A stretch of DNA of 64,000 bases from Acinetobacter sp. TR3. Its GTDB lineage: Bacteria > Pseudomonadota > Gammaproteobacteria > Pseudomonadales > Moraxellaceae. The translations under genes were made by a program, and so were the position numbers. Numbering within the stretch: position 1 is the first letter of the stretch; each line of letters starts with the position of its first letter. This document shows positions 1-7,727 of this stretch, in pieces. The DNA is taken from NCBI RefSeq assembly GCF_027105055.1, contig NZ_CP114264.1, forward strand, positions 2,480,001 to 2,544,000. The letters are read 5' to 3'. Below the pieces are notes generated by a model, which searched no databases, was not told the DNA's origin, and saw only the letters and a list, made by a program, of their open reading frames with translations.

Positions 1-56
1 CCCCAATATGATTAAATATTAAAAATTTAGCTAGTTTGAATTAAGCTAAAGAGTTG

Positions 57-503
57 TTATTCATTTGGAATTTCAGCTTGAATCAGTAACCCCAATAAAT
101 AAAGAGATTCCTGCCAACCTAAATAACACGCTTCAATAGGAATAATATCAGGTATTCCCTCTTGAATAATATGCACTTCGGTTCCTACTGACACCGATTT
201 TAATTTTATTGTGACCTGAATTTCACCTAGTAAATTAGGATCATCAAACTTATCGGTATAGCGTAATAATTCATTCGGAATAAGCTCAATGTAAGTCCCT
301 CCAAATGAATGAATTTGTCCAGTTGAAAAGTTAGTAAATGACATTTTGTATGTTCCACCCTCTTGTGGGTCTAAGTGATGGATTTTGGCAGTAAAACCAT
401 GAGGTGGCATCCACTTTACCAAGGCATCTGGATCGAGAAAGGCTTTAAAAACACGAGCTGGCGGTGCATTAAATACACGATGTAGTTGTACTGTTCCACT
501 CAT
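57..503 (-). CDS. SRPBCC (AHSA1-like) domain protein
   Basis: A 148-aa soluble protein of the START/SRPBCC fold, activator-of-Hsp90-homology (AHSA1-like) subgroup. It opens with the usual pattern of this group (R-x-F-x-A-P-P-x-x-V-F-x-A-F near residues 9-22, then a W-M-P-P motif near 32-35). It ends with the GWQESL-type helix that closes the hydrophobic pocket. The family binds hydrophobic ligands, but individual members rarely have a known substrate. The ATG is preceded by CGGAGAAT at suitable spacing. It stands alone, divergent from ygfZ. Family assignment is firm; the function is unknown. Confidence 0.85.
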   Translation of the reverse strand: MSGTVQLHRVFNAPPARVFKAFLDPDALVKWMPPHGFTAKIHHLDPQEGGTYKMSFTNFSTGQIHSFGGTYIELIPNELLRYTDKFDDPNLLGEIQVTIKLKSVSVGTEVHIIQEGIPDIIPIEACYLGWQESLYLLGLLIQAEIPNE

Positions 504-688
504 TATTATTCTCCGACTAAGTTATTTTTAACTCGTGCATCTATCATAGCGATTTAGTGGTGAGATACTACTCCTTCAATCGCTCAATTGAACCCGAATA
601 TCTAGAATCTAAAGCTGCTTTTTTGTAAAAAATGGCGCAAAATAGCACTCCATATTTAGTGATAAGAACGCAGCTTTAGGATTAATCT

Positions 689-1411
689 ATGAGTCAGCTT
701 GCTTTTACTGCTTTTAGCTTAAATGGTGTAGATGCGCAAAAATTTCTACAGGGTCAAGTGACTGTTCATGTAGAACGTCTCCCTGAAAATGAAAATCGCT
801 ATACCGCTATTTGTGACTTAAAAGGACGTATTCATTTTGGGCTATGGATTAAAAGATTAAATCCAGAAAGTTTTGAACTTGTAACCACCCAAGATCAAGC
901 CGAAGAGTTTTCCAAACATATTAAAAAGTTTGGTGCTTTTTCAAAAATGAAATTAGAAGAAATAGGATCTGTTTTTCCTTCATTAAATGGCATTCAGACT
1001 GAATTTTCTTCTGTAGAGACAGACATCGATGCTTGGCAAATTCAAGCGATTCAGTCAGGTCAAGCATGGATTAGTCAAAGTACAGAACACCTATTTCAAC
1101 CACAAGAACTACGTTTGCATCAACGTGATGGTGTACATTTTGATAAAGGCTGTTATTTAGGTCAGGAAATTGTGGCACGTCTATGGTTTAAAGCAAAACC
1201 AAAACATTGGTTACATTTAATCCAAGCCAAAGATACTGTTCCTTCTCCTGCTAGCCAGCTAAGTAAAGATGTTGAGATTGTGAATAGTGCTGCATTTGAA
1301 GATGGCTATATCGCACTTGTAATTGCAAAACCAGCAGCTTTAGAAGAACTTGGTGTAAAGGTTTTGGATTTACCAGAAGTATTAAATGGTGATGTAGCAC
1401 GACCACAATAA
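689..1411 (+). CDS. ygfZ: YgfZ-type folate-binding protein for Fe-S/tRNA modification
   Basis: A 240-aa GcvT-like protein, shorter than the roughly 326-aa E. coli YgfZ. The family hallmark K-G-C-Y-x-G-Q-E is present near residues 153-160 (KGCYLGQE), including the conserved Cys. YgfZ proteins use folate and assist Fe-S cluster enzymes such as the MiaB tRNA methylthiotransferase; that role comes from the family. An early G-Q-V segment (residues 22-24) matches the N-terminal GcvT fold. The gene is monocistronic and followed by a hairpin terminator. The name is used in the broad family sense. Confidence 0.88.
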   Translation: MSQLAFTAFSLNGVDAQKFLQGQVTVHVERLPENENRYTAICDLKGRIHFGLWIKRLNPESFELVTTQDQAEEFSKHIKKFGAFSKMKLEEIGSVFPSLNGIQTEFSSVETDIDAWQIQAIQSGQAWISQSTEHLFQPQELRLHQRDGVHFDKGCYLGQEIVARLWFKAKPKHWLHLIQAKDTVPSPASQLSKDVEIVNSAAFEDGYIALVIAKPAALEELGVKVLDLPEVLNGDVARPQ

Positions 1412-1423
1412 TCGTTTTAAACA

Positions 1424-1449
1424 AAAGCCCTTTTACTAGGGCTTTTTAA
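1424..1449 (+). terminator. Rho-independent terminator after ygfZ
   Basis: AAAGCCC and GGGCTTT arms with an 8-nt loop, followed by a T-run, 12 bp after the ygfZ stop codon. Confidence 0.85.
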
Positions 1450-1538
1450 TTATAAATAAGATCCTTTAATTAAAATTAAGCATATACTCTTATTTAAAAC
1501 AAATACTTTTTATTTTATTCAATTTATTGGAATTACCC

Positions 1539-2264
1539 GTGCTTAAATCTATATTAATTTTTATGATTACGATGTCTACCGCTTTATTTAATATGCAATC
1601 TAGTTTTGCTAACACAGAAAAAATTAATCAAAGAATCCAAAGTCTCCCTAATGAATTAAAACCAGAATTTATAGATAAAACACCTATCCCAGATCTTTAT
1701 ACTCTTTCAAACATCAGAGGCTCTATATGGATAGATGCTTCTGGTCGATATTTAATTTCTGGAGATATTATTGATCTTGAAAATATGCACAACATAGCGG
1801 ACTTCAACTATCAAAAGCATTATGCAATTAACCCCAAACAACTACCCACTGCAAATGCATTAAAAGAGATCAAAGGAAATGGTGAAAGAGTTTTATATGT
1901 TTTTGCCGATCCAGATTGTCCTGCTTGTCAGGCCTTACAAGGTATTCTTGAAGAGGTGGATAACATAACGATCTATACATTCCCTATGGGTTTAACACAT
2001 CTACACCCCTCAGCGATTGAAACATCTAAGAATATTTGGTGCTCAAAAGATCCGATTAAAGCATGGAAAACCTATTTATTAGATGGCGATAAACCTAATC
2101 AAAGAAATAATTCATGTGATCAGCCTATAGATCAAAATATGATAATGACTAAAAAATATCGGATTAATCTAACACCAACGATATTTAATTCTAAAGGTCA
2201 TAGAATTGTGGGAGTACCTGAACTCGAAAGTTTAGAAGATTTTATTAATAACACTAATCATTAA
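1539..2264 (+). CDS. DsbC-like periplasmic thiol:disulfide protein (CPAC)
   Basis: A thioredoxin-fold protein related to the DsbC/DsbG disulfide isomerases, about 241 aa. I place the start at the GTG at 1539, which gives a clean signal peptide (L-K-S-I-L-I-F... ending S-S-F-A) with a GGA 7-9 nt upstream. An in-frame TTG at 1527 is possible but less likely. The active site is C127-P-A-C130, reached through an F-A-D-P-D-C motif as in DsbC. A cis-Pro loop (T-P-T) lies near the C-terminus. CPAC is unusual; E. coli DsbC has CGYC. It sits two genes upstream of a clear paralogue with the same spacing to its CXXC. It is probably a periplasmic isomerase or reductase; the client is unknown. Confidence 0.82.
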   Translation: MLKSILIFMITMSTALFNMQSSFANTEKINQRIQSLPNELKPEFIDKTPIPDLYTLSNIRGSIWIDASGRYLISGDIIDLENMHNIADFNYQKHYAINPKQLPTANALKEIKGNGERVLYVFADPDCPACQALQGILEEVDNITIYTFPMGLTHLHPSAIETSKNIWCSKDPIKAWKTYLLDGDKPNQRNNSCDQPIDQNMIMTKKYRINLTPTIFNSKGHRIVGVPELESLEDFINNTNH

Positions 2265-2276
2265 TTTGGTACTGAA

Positions 2277-2597
2277 TTGAATACTCTCTTTATTTGCAGT
2301 CGCAATCAATGGCGCAGCCCAACAGCCGAACGTATTTTCGCAAACGGGTATGGTCTACATACCCGTTCAGCAGGAACCAGTCGCAATGCTAAACATACGA
2401 TTTCAATCAAAGATATTCTATGGGCTGAACAAATTTTTGTGATGGAATCTCGACACAAACAACAGATTAAAGAACAATTTTTCAAACAGCTACCACATAA
2501 GAAAGTGTTCGTGCTCGATATACCAGATGAATATCACTATATGGATCCCGAGCTGATTGAATTACTGCAATTGGCAATACGACCATATTTAAAATAA
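2277..2597 (+). CDS. Small low-molecular-weight protein tyrosine phosphatase-like protein
   Basis: A 106-aa cytoplasmic protein that begins N-T-L-F-I-C-S-R-N-Q-W-R-S, which fits the LMW-PTP catalytic loop C-x5-R-S with Cys at residue 7. It also has the D-E-Y-x-Y-M-D-P-E-L-I motif near the C-terminus, typical of a compact (~105-aa) bacterial PTP-like family. The start is a TTG 12 bp after the preceding stop. The catalytic loop at residue 7 leaves no room for a much later start. The general-acid region is shorter than in classical 150-aa LMW-PTPs, so activity is plausible but unproven. It lies between two DsbC-like genes, probably in one operon. Confidence 0.78.
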   Translation: MNTLFICSRNQWRSPTAERIFANGYGLHTRSAGTSRNAKHTISIKDILWAEQIFVMESRHKQQIKEQFFKQLPHKKVFVLDIPDEYHYMDPELIELLQLAIRPYLK

Positions 2598-2671
2598 ATT
2601 CTGATTTCACTTCTTGTCGAAAATATAAATGAGCGCTATTGTTCGACTATTCTCAACAATATCTCTGTCAA

Positions 2672-3403
2672 ATGAAAATAACCATCAAAACTTGGCTATC
2701 AGCCTTATCACTGAGTCTATTAAGCTTACAAATAGTACATGCTGATAGCAAAACCTTAGAACAAAACTTTAAACAAAATTATCCAGATATCCCCGTTACT
2801 TCAGTCACCTCATCTCCATTAAATGGAATTTATGAAATCTATGTGTCTGGCAAGATTATCTATACAGATGAAAATGCTAAATATCTTTTCTTTGGCAATT
2901 TACTCGATGTAAAAAATCAGAAAAACCTAACAGAAGATCGTATTTCTGAACTGAGTAAAATTGATGTAAAACAACTTCCTCTCAAGCAAGCGATTAAGCA
3001 CATTAAAGGTAAAGGCGAACGTACTTTATATGTCTTTACTGATCCCGATTGCCCATATTGTCAAAAACTTGAACAATACATGATCTCTATCGATAATGTA
3101 ACGGTCTACATTTTTTTATTCCCACTTAAGAAACTGCATCCACAAGCTGAAACTGCAGCAAATAAAATTTGGTGTGCAAAAAACCAATACGAGGCTTGGG
3201 AAGATTACATGCTACATCGTAAGCTAGCCCAAAATTCAGGTACATGTGAAACACCTGTACAGAAAAATATTGCTTTAGGACAAAATCTAGAAATTAGTGG
3301 GACACCTACAATCTTCCTTGAAAATGGCACTAGAGTCGCAGGCTTACCACAAAATGCTCAACAAATTGAACAACTTTTATTAGAAGCACAAACTAAAAAA
3401 TAG
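2672..3403 (+). CDS. DsbC-like periplasmic thiol:disulfide interchange protein (CPYC)
   Basis: A second DsbC-type protein, about 243 aa. The ATG at 2672 gives a classical signal peptide (M-K-I-T-I-K ... L-Q-I-V-H-A, cut near residue 25). A longer in-frame reading from a TTG at 2639 would bury it and is rejected. The DsbC N-terminal dimerisation domain spans about 26-95. It is followed by F-T-D-P-D-C-P-Y-C with the active-site Cys at 127 and 130, and a cis-Pro T-P-T near 210. It shares length, CXXC position and the G-x-G-E-R-T/V-L-Y-V-F segment with the CPAC protein at 1539. The CPYC site and full length make this the better candidate for the housekeeping DsbC. Confidence 0.85.
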   Translation: MKITIKTWLSALSLSLLSLQIVHADSKTLEQNFKQNYPDIPVTSVTSSPLNGIYEIYVSGKIIYTDENAKYLFFGNLLDVKNQKNLTEDRISELSKIDVKQLPLKQAIKHIKGKGERTLYVFTDPDCPYCQKLEQYMISIDNVTVYIFLFPLKKLHPQAETAANKIWCAKNQYEAWEDYMLHRKLAQNSGTCETPVQKNIALGQNLEISGTPTIFLENGTRVAGLPQNAQQIEQLLLEAQTKK

Positions 3404-3411
3404 TATCTGAT

Positions 3412-3451
3412 TAAGTGGTGGCTTTTCAGTTGACTGGCAAGCCACCACTTA
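3412..3451. terminator. 13-bp stem hairpin after dsbC-like gene
   Basis: TAAGTGGTGGCTT and AAGCCACCACTTA form a perfect stem with a 14-nt loop. No long T-run follows, so it may be a weak terminator or an mRNA 3'-stabilising hairpin. Confidence 0.6.
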
Positions 3452-3620
3452 CAACATAAGATTCTGATTTATATTAAATAATATAAAAATTAAAATAAAT
3501 TAATTAAGCAAGATTTATACAAAATCTATATTTACATTTCACACCAAACTTTTATGATGAAGGCATTAAAAACTGCCATGTAATGGATTAAAGCAGATAT
3601 CTGTGAAAGGAATAAATAAA

Positions 3621-4424
3621 ATGAAAAAGTTGCTGATTGCCAGCTTAATTCTTGTTACAAGTCATTCAACATTTGCGGCTGATAGTAAAATAACTGCAAA
3701 ACCAGATGCATTTGCTCAAGCAACTAAACTATACGAAGCAAAAAACTACCCTGCTGCATTTCAAGAAATGCAACGTCTCGCTGATACAGGTAATGCCCAA
3801 GCAATTTATAACCTAGGTTATATGACTCAAGTTGGTCAAGGCACAGTAAAGGATGAAAAGAAAGCCGTACAACATTATCAAGATGCATCAAATAAAGGCT
3901 TTGCTCAAGCCAGTTATACATTAGCACAGGCTTATCATAAAGGTGATTTGGGCATCACTAAAAATAATCAAAAATATAAAGAGTATTTAGATAAAGCGTC
4001 GAAACAAGGCTCTGATGAAGCCATTGTTGAAACTGCAAAAATTTTATTTGAGCAAGGCAAACCTGAATACGATCAGATCGCTGTTCAGAAACTATTACCA
4101 TTGCTACGGAAAGATTATTATCCAGCAAAACATCTCAAGACAATCTACGATTTGAGTGTTGGCGTTAAAAATAAAAATCCTGTTATGCAATCACAGGCGA
4201 TTGATAGCATCAAAGATTTAGCTAAAAAAGGTTATGCACCATCTTTAATGGTTCTCGGTAATATGTTAGCAAATGGAGGTATTGTTGACCAAGATTTAGA
4301 GCAGGCAAAAAATATTTTTGCTCGCTTAGCAGCAGCTAACTATCCAAATGCGAAGGAATCGTTGGCTAAAGTTGAAGAAGCAATTGCTGCAAAAAAAGCA
4401 GCTTCAGTAAAAACAAAGAACTAA
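3621..4424 (+). CDS. Secreted Sel1-repeat (tetratricopeptide-like) protein
   Basis: A 267-aa protein starting at the ATG at 3621, with AAAGGA 9-10 nt upstream. A GTG 18 nt earlier is in frame but sits on the Shine-Dalgarno. A signal peptide (M-K-K-L-L-I-A-S-L-I ... T-F-A-A) is followed by Sel1-like repeats: A-x-Y-N-L-G-Y-M-x-x-x-G-x-G at about residues 58-75, a second near 92-125, and a third near 215-250. Such solenoids mediate protein-protein contacts in the periplasm; the partner is unknown. The C-terminus is Lys/Ala-rich. It ends in a strong terminator. Confidence 0.85.
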   Translation: MKKLLIASLILVTSHSTFAADSKITAKPDAFAQATKLYEAKNYPAAFQEMQRLADTGNAQAIYNLGYMTQVGQGTVKDEKKAVQHYQDASNKGFAQASYTLAQAYHKGDLGITKNNQKYKEYLDKASKQGSDEAIVETAKILFEQGKPEYDQIAVQKLLPLLRKDYYPAKHLKTIYDLSVGVKNKNPVMQSQAIDSIKDLAKKGYAPSLMVLGNMLANGGIVDQDLEQAKNIFARLAAANYPNAKESLAKVEEAIAAKKAASVKTKN

Positions 4425-4434
4425 TAATCAATTC

Positions 4435-4468
4435 AGCAGCACTCCCACCCTAAAGAGTGCTGCTTTTT
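4435..4468 (+). terminator. Rho-independent terminator after Sel1 gene
   Basis: Ten-bp perfect stem AGCAGCACTC/GAGTGCTGCT followed by TTTTTA. It lies between this gene and the convergent TonB-receptor remnant. Confidence 0.9.
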
Positions 4469-4470
4469 AT

Positions 4471-5160
4471 TTAAAATTGTTTGCTTAACTTAATCCCAGC
4501 ACTCCAATTTCGTCCATCCGCAGGTTCAAAGAAACGATTATTTCCTTCATTCACAATCACTGAACCGATATATTTTTTATTAAATAAATTATCTATACGG
4601 GTAAATCCATTTAAACTCCAATCCGTATAGCGAAATATATATCCTGTATAAGCCGATGTGATTGTATAACTCTCTGCTGCATCACCATTCATATCATTCA
4701 CATAAACTTTATCCATGAATTGGGTATCGAATCCAGCATAAAAACCCTGTTCTGGTTTCCAAGAAAAACCAATGAAAGCTTGGTTCTTTGCAATGCCAGG
4801 AATGGCATTGCCTTCAGGGATTTGAGCAACTTTTCCAATCGTGGGTACTGTAGAGTCAAAAGTTGCATCTAAATAGGCATAACTTGCATTAAGAACTAAA
4901 TCTTTCCAAAACTTTTTATTCCATGCAAATTCAACGCCCTTACGTAAAGTCTTTTCAGCATTACAAAAGGTTGCTCGCCCACCTATATTTTCTGCAGCGA
5001 CAATATCGTCTTTGGTCTGAATATAGAATGTTGCCAAATTAAAATCACCAAATACATTTGATGATTTTAAGCCTAGCTCATAATTATCACTTTTAGAGGG
5101 TTTTAAATCTAAGCTACTTGCTCCACCTTGTGCAGGATAAGCGATCTCCGTAAACGTCGG
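4471..5160 (-). pseudogene. C-terminal fragment of a TonB-dependent outer-membrane receptor
   Basis: About 230 codons corresponding to the last third of a TonB-dependent siderophore-type receptor. Reading upstream of the nominal TTG at 5037 in the same frame gives P-T-F-T-E-I-A-Y-P, then L-K-P-S-K-S-D-N-Y-E-L-G-L-K, the standard strand preceding the final barrel strands. The fragment ends in L-S-K-Q-F, with the terminal Phe of outer-membrane proteins. Homology stops abruptly near 5160 and an in-frame TGA follows at 5167-5169. Signal peptide, TonB box, plug and most of the barrel are absent from the window. The ~200 bp between 5160 and mutM hold no recognisable remainder or insertion sequence. 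It cannot encode a working receptor; its ligand is not predictable. Confidence 0.85.
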
Positions 5161-5379
5161 TACGGTTCAGTATGAAAATTCCTTGTTTCACAGAATTTAA
5201 AGGCAAGCTTTTTAAAGTAAGTATTTCATTATTTTATAATTAGATTAGATCTTTAACCTTAGCTAAAAAAACCAAAAATCAATTTTAATGATGATTAGCT
5301 AATCAAATTAAATATCGTCATAATTGTAAGTTAAACATTTGCCCTCATTGTATTGTTGTTGAAACAACTTGAGCTCACT

Positions 5380-6201
5380 ATGCCCGAACTTCCTGAAGTT
5401 GAAACCACAAAAACCAGTTTACTGCCGCTTTTAGAGCAACGTGTACAAGCTGTAAGAGTACACAATCCTAGTTTGCGCTGGCCTATCCCTAATGATCTTG
5501 AAAAATTAATTGGTCAACGTTTAATTCAACTCAAACGTCGTTCCAAATATATTTTGGCTGAATTTGAACAAGATCAAATGCTTTGGCACTTAGGTATGTC
5601 AGGAAGCTTTCGCTTATGTCAATCCAGTGATGAATTAAAAAAGCATGACCATCTTGTGATCGAATTTGAAGATCAGCAACTCCGCTACCATGACCCACGG
5701 CGCTTTGGGTGTATTCTATGGTTAGATGAAACCAATCAAAGTAAATTGATTGATACGCTAGGGCCAGAACCATTAACTGAAAATTTTAATCCAACATATT
5801 TGCATGAAAAATTAGCTAAAAAAAATGTCGGCATTAAAATTGCTTTAATGGATAACCATGTAGTGGTTGGTGTGGGCAATATTTATGCAACTGAAAGTTT
5901 ATTCAACATCGGGGTTCATCCTGCGCAACCAGCTTCGACGCTGAGCAAAGTACAAGTGGAAAAGTTAGTCATCGAAGTAAAACGCATCTTAAAACAAGCA
6001 ATTGATTTAGGTGGTTCAACTTTACGTGATTATAGTAATGCCATGGGTGAAAATGGCTATTTTCAGCAGACCCTTTTAGCTTATGGTCGCGCAGGTGAAA
6101 TGTGTGTTAATTGTGAAACTACATTAGAAAACTTAAAGTTAGGTCAACGCGCTAGTGTATTTTGTCCACAATGCCAGCCTTTGAAACCAAGCAAAGTATA
6201 G
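5380..6201 (+). CDS. mutM: Formamidopyrimidine-DNA glycosylase (Fpg/MutM)
   Basis: A 273-aa bifunctional base-excision repair enzyme that removes 8-oxoguanine and formamidopyrimidines. The start is ATG 5380, because the catalytic N-terminus must be M-P-E-L-P-E-V-E (Pro and Glu immediately after Met). An in-frame TTG at 5353 is therefore excluded. The helix-two-turn-helix (V-G-V-G-N-I-Y-A-T-E-S-L-F) lies near residues 165-178. The C-terminal zinc finger has C-x2-C ... C-x2-C (C-V-N-C and C-P-Q-C). All diagnostic residues are present. A parvulin gene follows 33 bp later, probably co-transcribed. Confidence 0.96.
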   Translation: MPELPEVETTKTSLLPLLEQRVQAVRVHNPSLRWPIPNDLEKLIGQRLIQLKRRSKYILAEFEQDQMLWHLGMSGSFRLCQSSDELKKHDHLVIEFEDQQLRYHDPRRFGCILWLDETNQSKLIDTLGPEPLTENFNPTYLHEKLAKKNVGIKIALMDNHVVVGVGNIYATESLFNIGVHPAQPASTLSKVQVEKLVIEVKRILKQAIDLGGSTLRDYSNAMGENGYFQQTLLAYGRAGEMCVNCETTLENLKLGQRASVFCPQCQPLKPSKV

Positions 6202-6234
6202 ATCATTTAAGATACAATCAAGGAGAACAACCTT

Positions 6235-6525
6235 ATGCAAACTGCAATTGTTCGACATATTCTCGTCAAAGATAAAGACTTAGCCGAACAGCTAAAAAAA
6301 CGAATTCAGTCTGGTGCTGATTTTAGCAAAATCGCCAAACAATACTCTACTTGCAACTCAGCTAAACGTGGAGGCGAACTCGGTGAAGTGAAAAAGGGGC
6401 AATTAGTCCCTGTTATTGATAAATTAGTTTTTACAGCAGCAGAACGAATCTTACACGGCCCGATCAAAAGCCAATTTGGTTTTCACTTAATTGAAGTGAA
6501 ATTTCGCATGGATGGCTTAAGATAA
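6235..6525 (+). CDS. ppiC: Small cytoplasmic parvulin-type peptidyl-prolyl isomerase
   Basis: A 96-aa single-domain parvulin (rotamase) with no signal peptide, like E. coli PpiC. Recognisable blocks are R-H-I-L-V-K near residues 7-12, F-S-K-I-A-K-Q-Y-S-x-C-x-S near 30-42, G-G-E-L-G near 46-50, and the closing F-G-F-H-L-I-E-V. AAGGAG lies upstream of the ATG. It catalyses cis-trans isomerisation of Xaa-Pro bonds in the cytoplasm. The position directly behind mutM suggests co-expression only, not a repair role. Confidence 0.92.
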   Translation: MQTAIVRHILVKDKDLAEQLKKRIQSGADFSKIAKQYSTCNSAKRGGELGEVKKGQLVPVIDKLVFTAAERILHGPIKSQFGFHLIEVKFRMDGLR

Positions 6526-6531
6526 TAGTTT

Positions 6532-6552
6532 GAGCTTAATTATTTTAAGCTC
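6532..6552. terminator. Hairpin between convergent ppiC and GGCT gene
   Basis: GAGCTTAA/TTAAGCTC eight-bp stem followed by a pyrimidine-rich stretch. It could serve both converging genes. Confidence 0.5.
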
Positions 6553-6566
6553 TCTCCTCTTCTCAG

Positions 6567-6905
6567 TTATTTTAATTCTTGCGGTTTCATCACATAAGTC
6601 CATGCATCTATTTTTTCTCCAGATTCCAAGATAACCTCAGCAATAACTCGCTCATATTGGAATCCTTCAAACTCATCTAACATTTGCCAGTTTTGTTCTA
6701 ATTTTTCCGTGCTGAATAAATATCCCATGATTAATGGATCTTGTTCAGCTAAAACTAAGGCTGGTAAACCTTTGTCTGGTCCCCAATCTAAAATATGAAT
6801 TGTGCCGTGTACCGATGCTTTTTGCCAATCTCCACCGATTCCACCCAAAATATGCGCATTTTCTCGGTTTGGGCAAAGTGTGCCATAGACAAATAGTTGG
6901 TTCAT
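6567..6905 (-). CDS. Gamma-glutamylcyclotransferase-fold (AIG2-like) protein
   Basis: A 112-aa protein of the GGCT/AIG2 family. The start at 6905 gives M-N-Q-L-F-V-Y-G-T-L-C, with the family's Y-G-T-L substrate loop at residues 7-10 and GGAA upstream. Longer in-frame versions begin at non-consensus codons. The expected acidic catalytic region appears as D-E-F-E-G-F-x-Y-E-R (near residues 70-80). Members cyclise gamma-glutamyl or gamma-glutamylamine compounds, or have unknown substrates. It is monocistronic and ends 42 bp from ppiC. Confidence 0.82.
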   Translation of the reverse strand: MNQLFVYGTLCPNRENAHILGGIGGDWQKASVHGTIHILDWGPDKGLPALVLAEQDPLIMGYLFSTEKLEQNWQMLDEFEGFQYERVIAEVILESGEKIDAWTYVMKPQELK

Positions 6906-7006
6906 GATTGCTGTTCCATTCAAATATGCGCAATATTTTAAAGTCAAATCTTGCAATTTTCCATGTAAAAGCTTGCGTTCCAAATATGGAATTATCTATT
7001 TCCAAT

Positions 7007-7036
7007 AAAAAACGGCATTTTTAAATGCCGTTTTTT
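7007..7036. terminator. Bidirectional terminator near mscL 3' end
   Basis: A-run, AACGGCATTT/AAATGCCGTT stem, T-run. It is the obvious terminator for mscL (minus strand) and lies upstream of the GGCT gene. Confidence 0.88.
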
Positions 7037-7053
7037 ATGAAAATAATAAGTAC

Positions 7054-7482
7054 TTATTTTTTCAAAGAGTCTCTAATTTCACGTAATAATTGAATATCTT
7101 CAGGTGTAGGCGCTGGTGCTGCTGGCGCTGCTTCTTCTTGTTTACGCATACGATTCATTACTTTCACCATAAGAAACACAACCCATGCCAAAATAATGAA
7201 ATTAATAAAGATGGTTAAGAAATTACCATAGGTTAAAACATTGACACCTGCTTTCGTTAATTGATCTAAAGACTGTAAATTATTTGGATTGTCTCCTAGC
7301 ACAATAAACTTCTGCGTAAAATCAACACCCCCGCCAGTAATAACTGAAATAAGTGGCATGATGATATCTTTCACCAATGAATCAATTATTTTACCAAATG
7401 CACCACCAATGATGACACCAATGGCAAGATCCATCATATTGCCTTTGATGGCAAATTCTTTAAATTCTTGAATAATACTCAT
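7054..7482 (-). CDS. mscL: Large-conductance mechanosensitive channel MscL
   Basis: A 142-aa inner-membrane channel. The N-terminal amphipathic helix plus TM1 carry the family signature [23 protein letters not shown]2 is near residues 75-100, and a charged cytoplasmic helix with an Ala/Pro-rich linker closes the protein. It assembles as a homopentamer and opens on hypo-osmotic shock. The predicted start is clear because the motif begins at residue 6. It is monocistronic with its own terminator. Confidence 0.96.
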   Translation of the reverse strand: MSIIQEFKEFAIKGNMMDLAIGVIIGGAFGKIIDSLVKDIIMPLISVITGGGVDFTQKFIVLGDNPNNLQSLDQLTKAGVNVLTYGNFLTIFINFIILAWVVFLMVKVMNRMRKQEEAAPAAPAPTPEDIQLLREIRDSLKK

Positions 7483-7675
7483 TTATAACTCTCCAGAGTT
7501 GAACTTAATCGCAACCCATTTTGCATTGTTTATTACACAGGTGCGGCTATCCACATAATGTTCATAATTTAATATTTTTATCAAAAAAAGAAAGCTATTT
7601 CACACTTTAACAACACTTTTTTATTTTAATAAAAATATATGTTTAAGCATGTCCCTACCCTGAAATTTATGCAAT

Positions 7676-7709
7676 AAAAAACCGCTAAATAAATTTAGCG
7701 GTTTTTTCA
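7676..7709 (-). terminator. Rho-independent terminator of typA
   Basis: A-run, ACCGCTAAAT/ATTTAGCGGT stem, T-run, located 20 bp past the typA stop. Confidence 0.9.
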
Positions 7710-7727
7710 TTTTTCAGTGAAGAAAAA

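Noticed and set aside
1527..1541. TTG 1527 start for the CPAC DsbC-like gene
   Set aside because: GTG 1539 gives the signal peptide directly and has a better placed GGA; the earlier start adds four residues before it.
5353..5379. Extended mutM start
   Set aside because: The enzyme needs Pro2-Glu3 at its N-terminus, so translation must begin at 5380.
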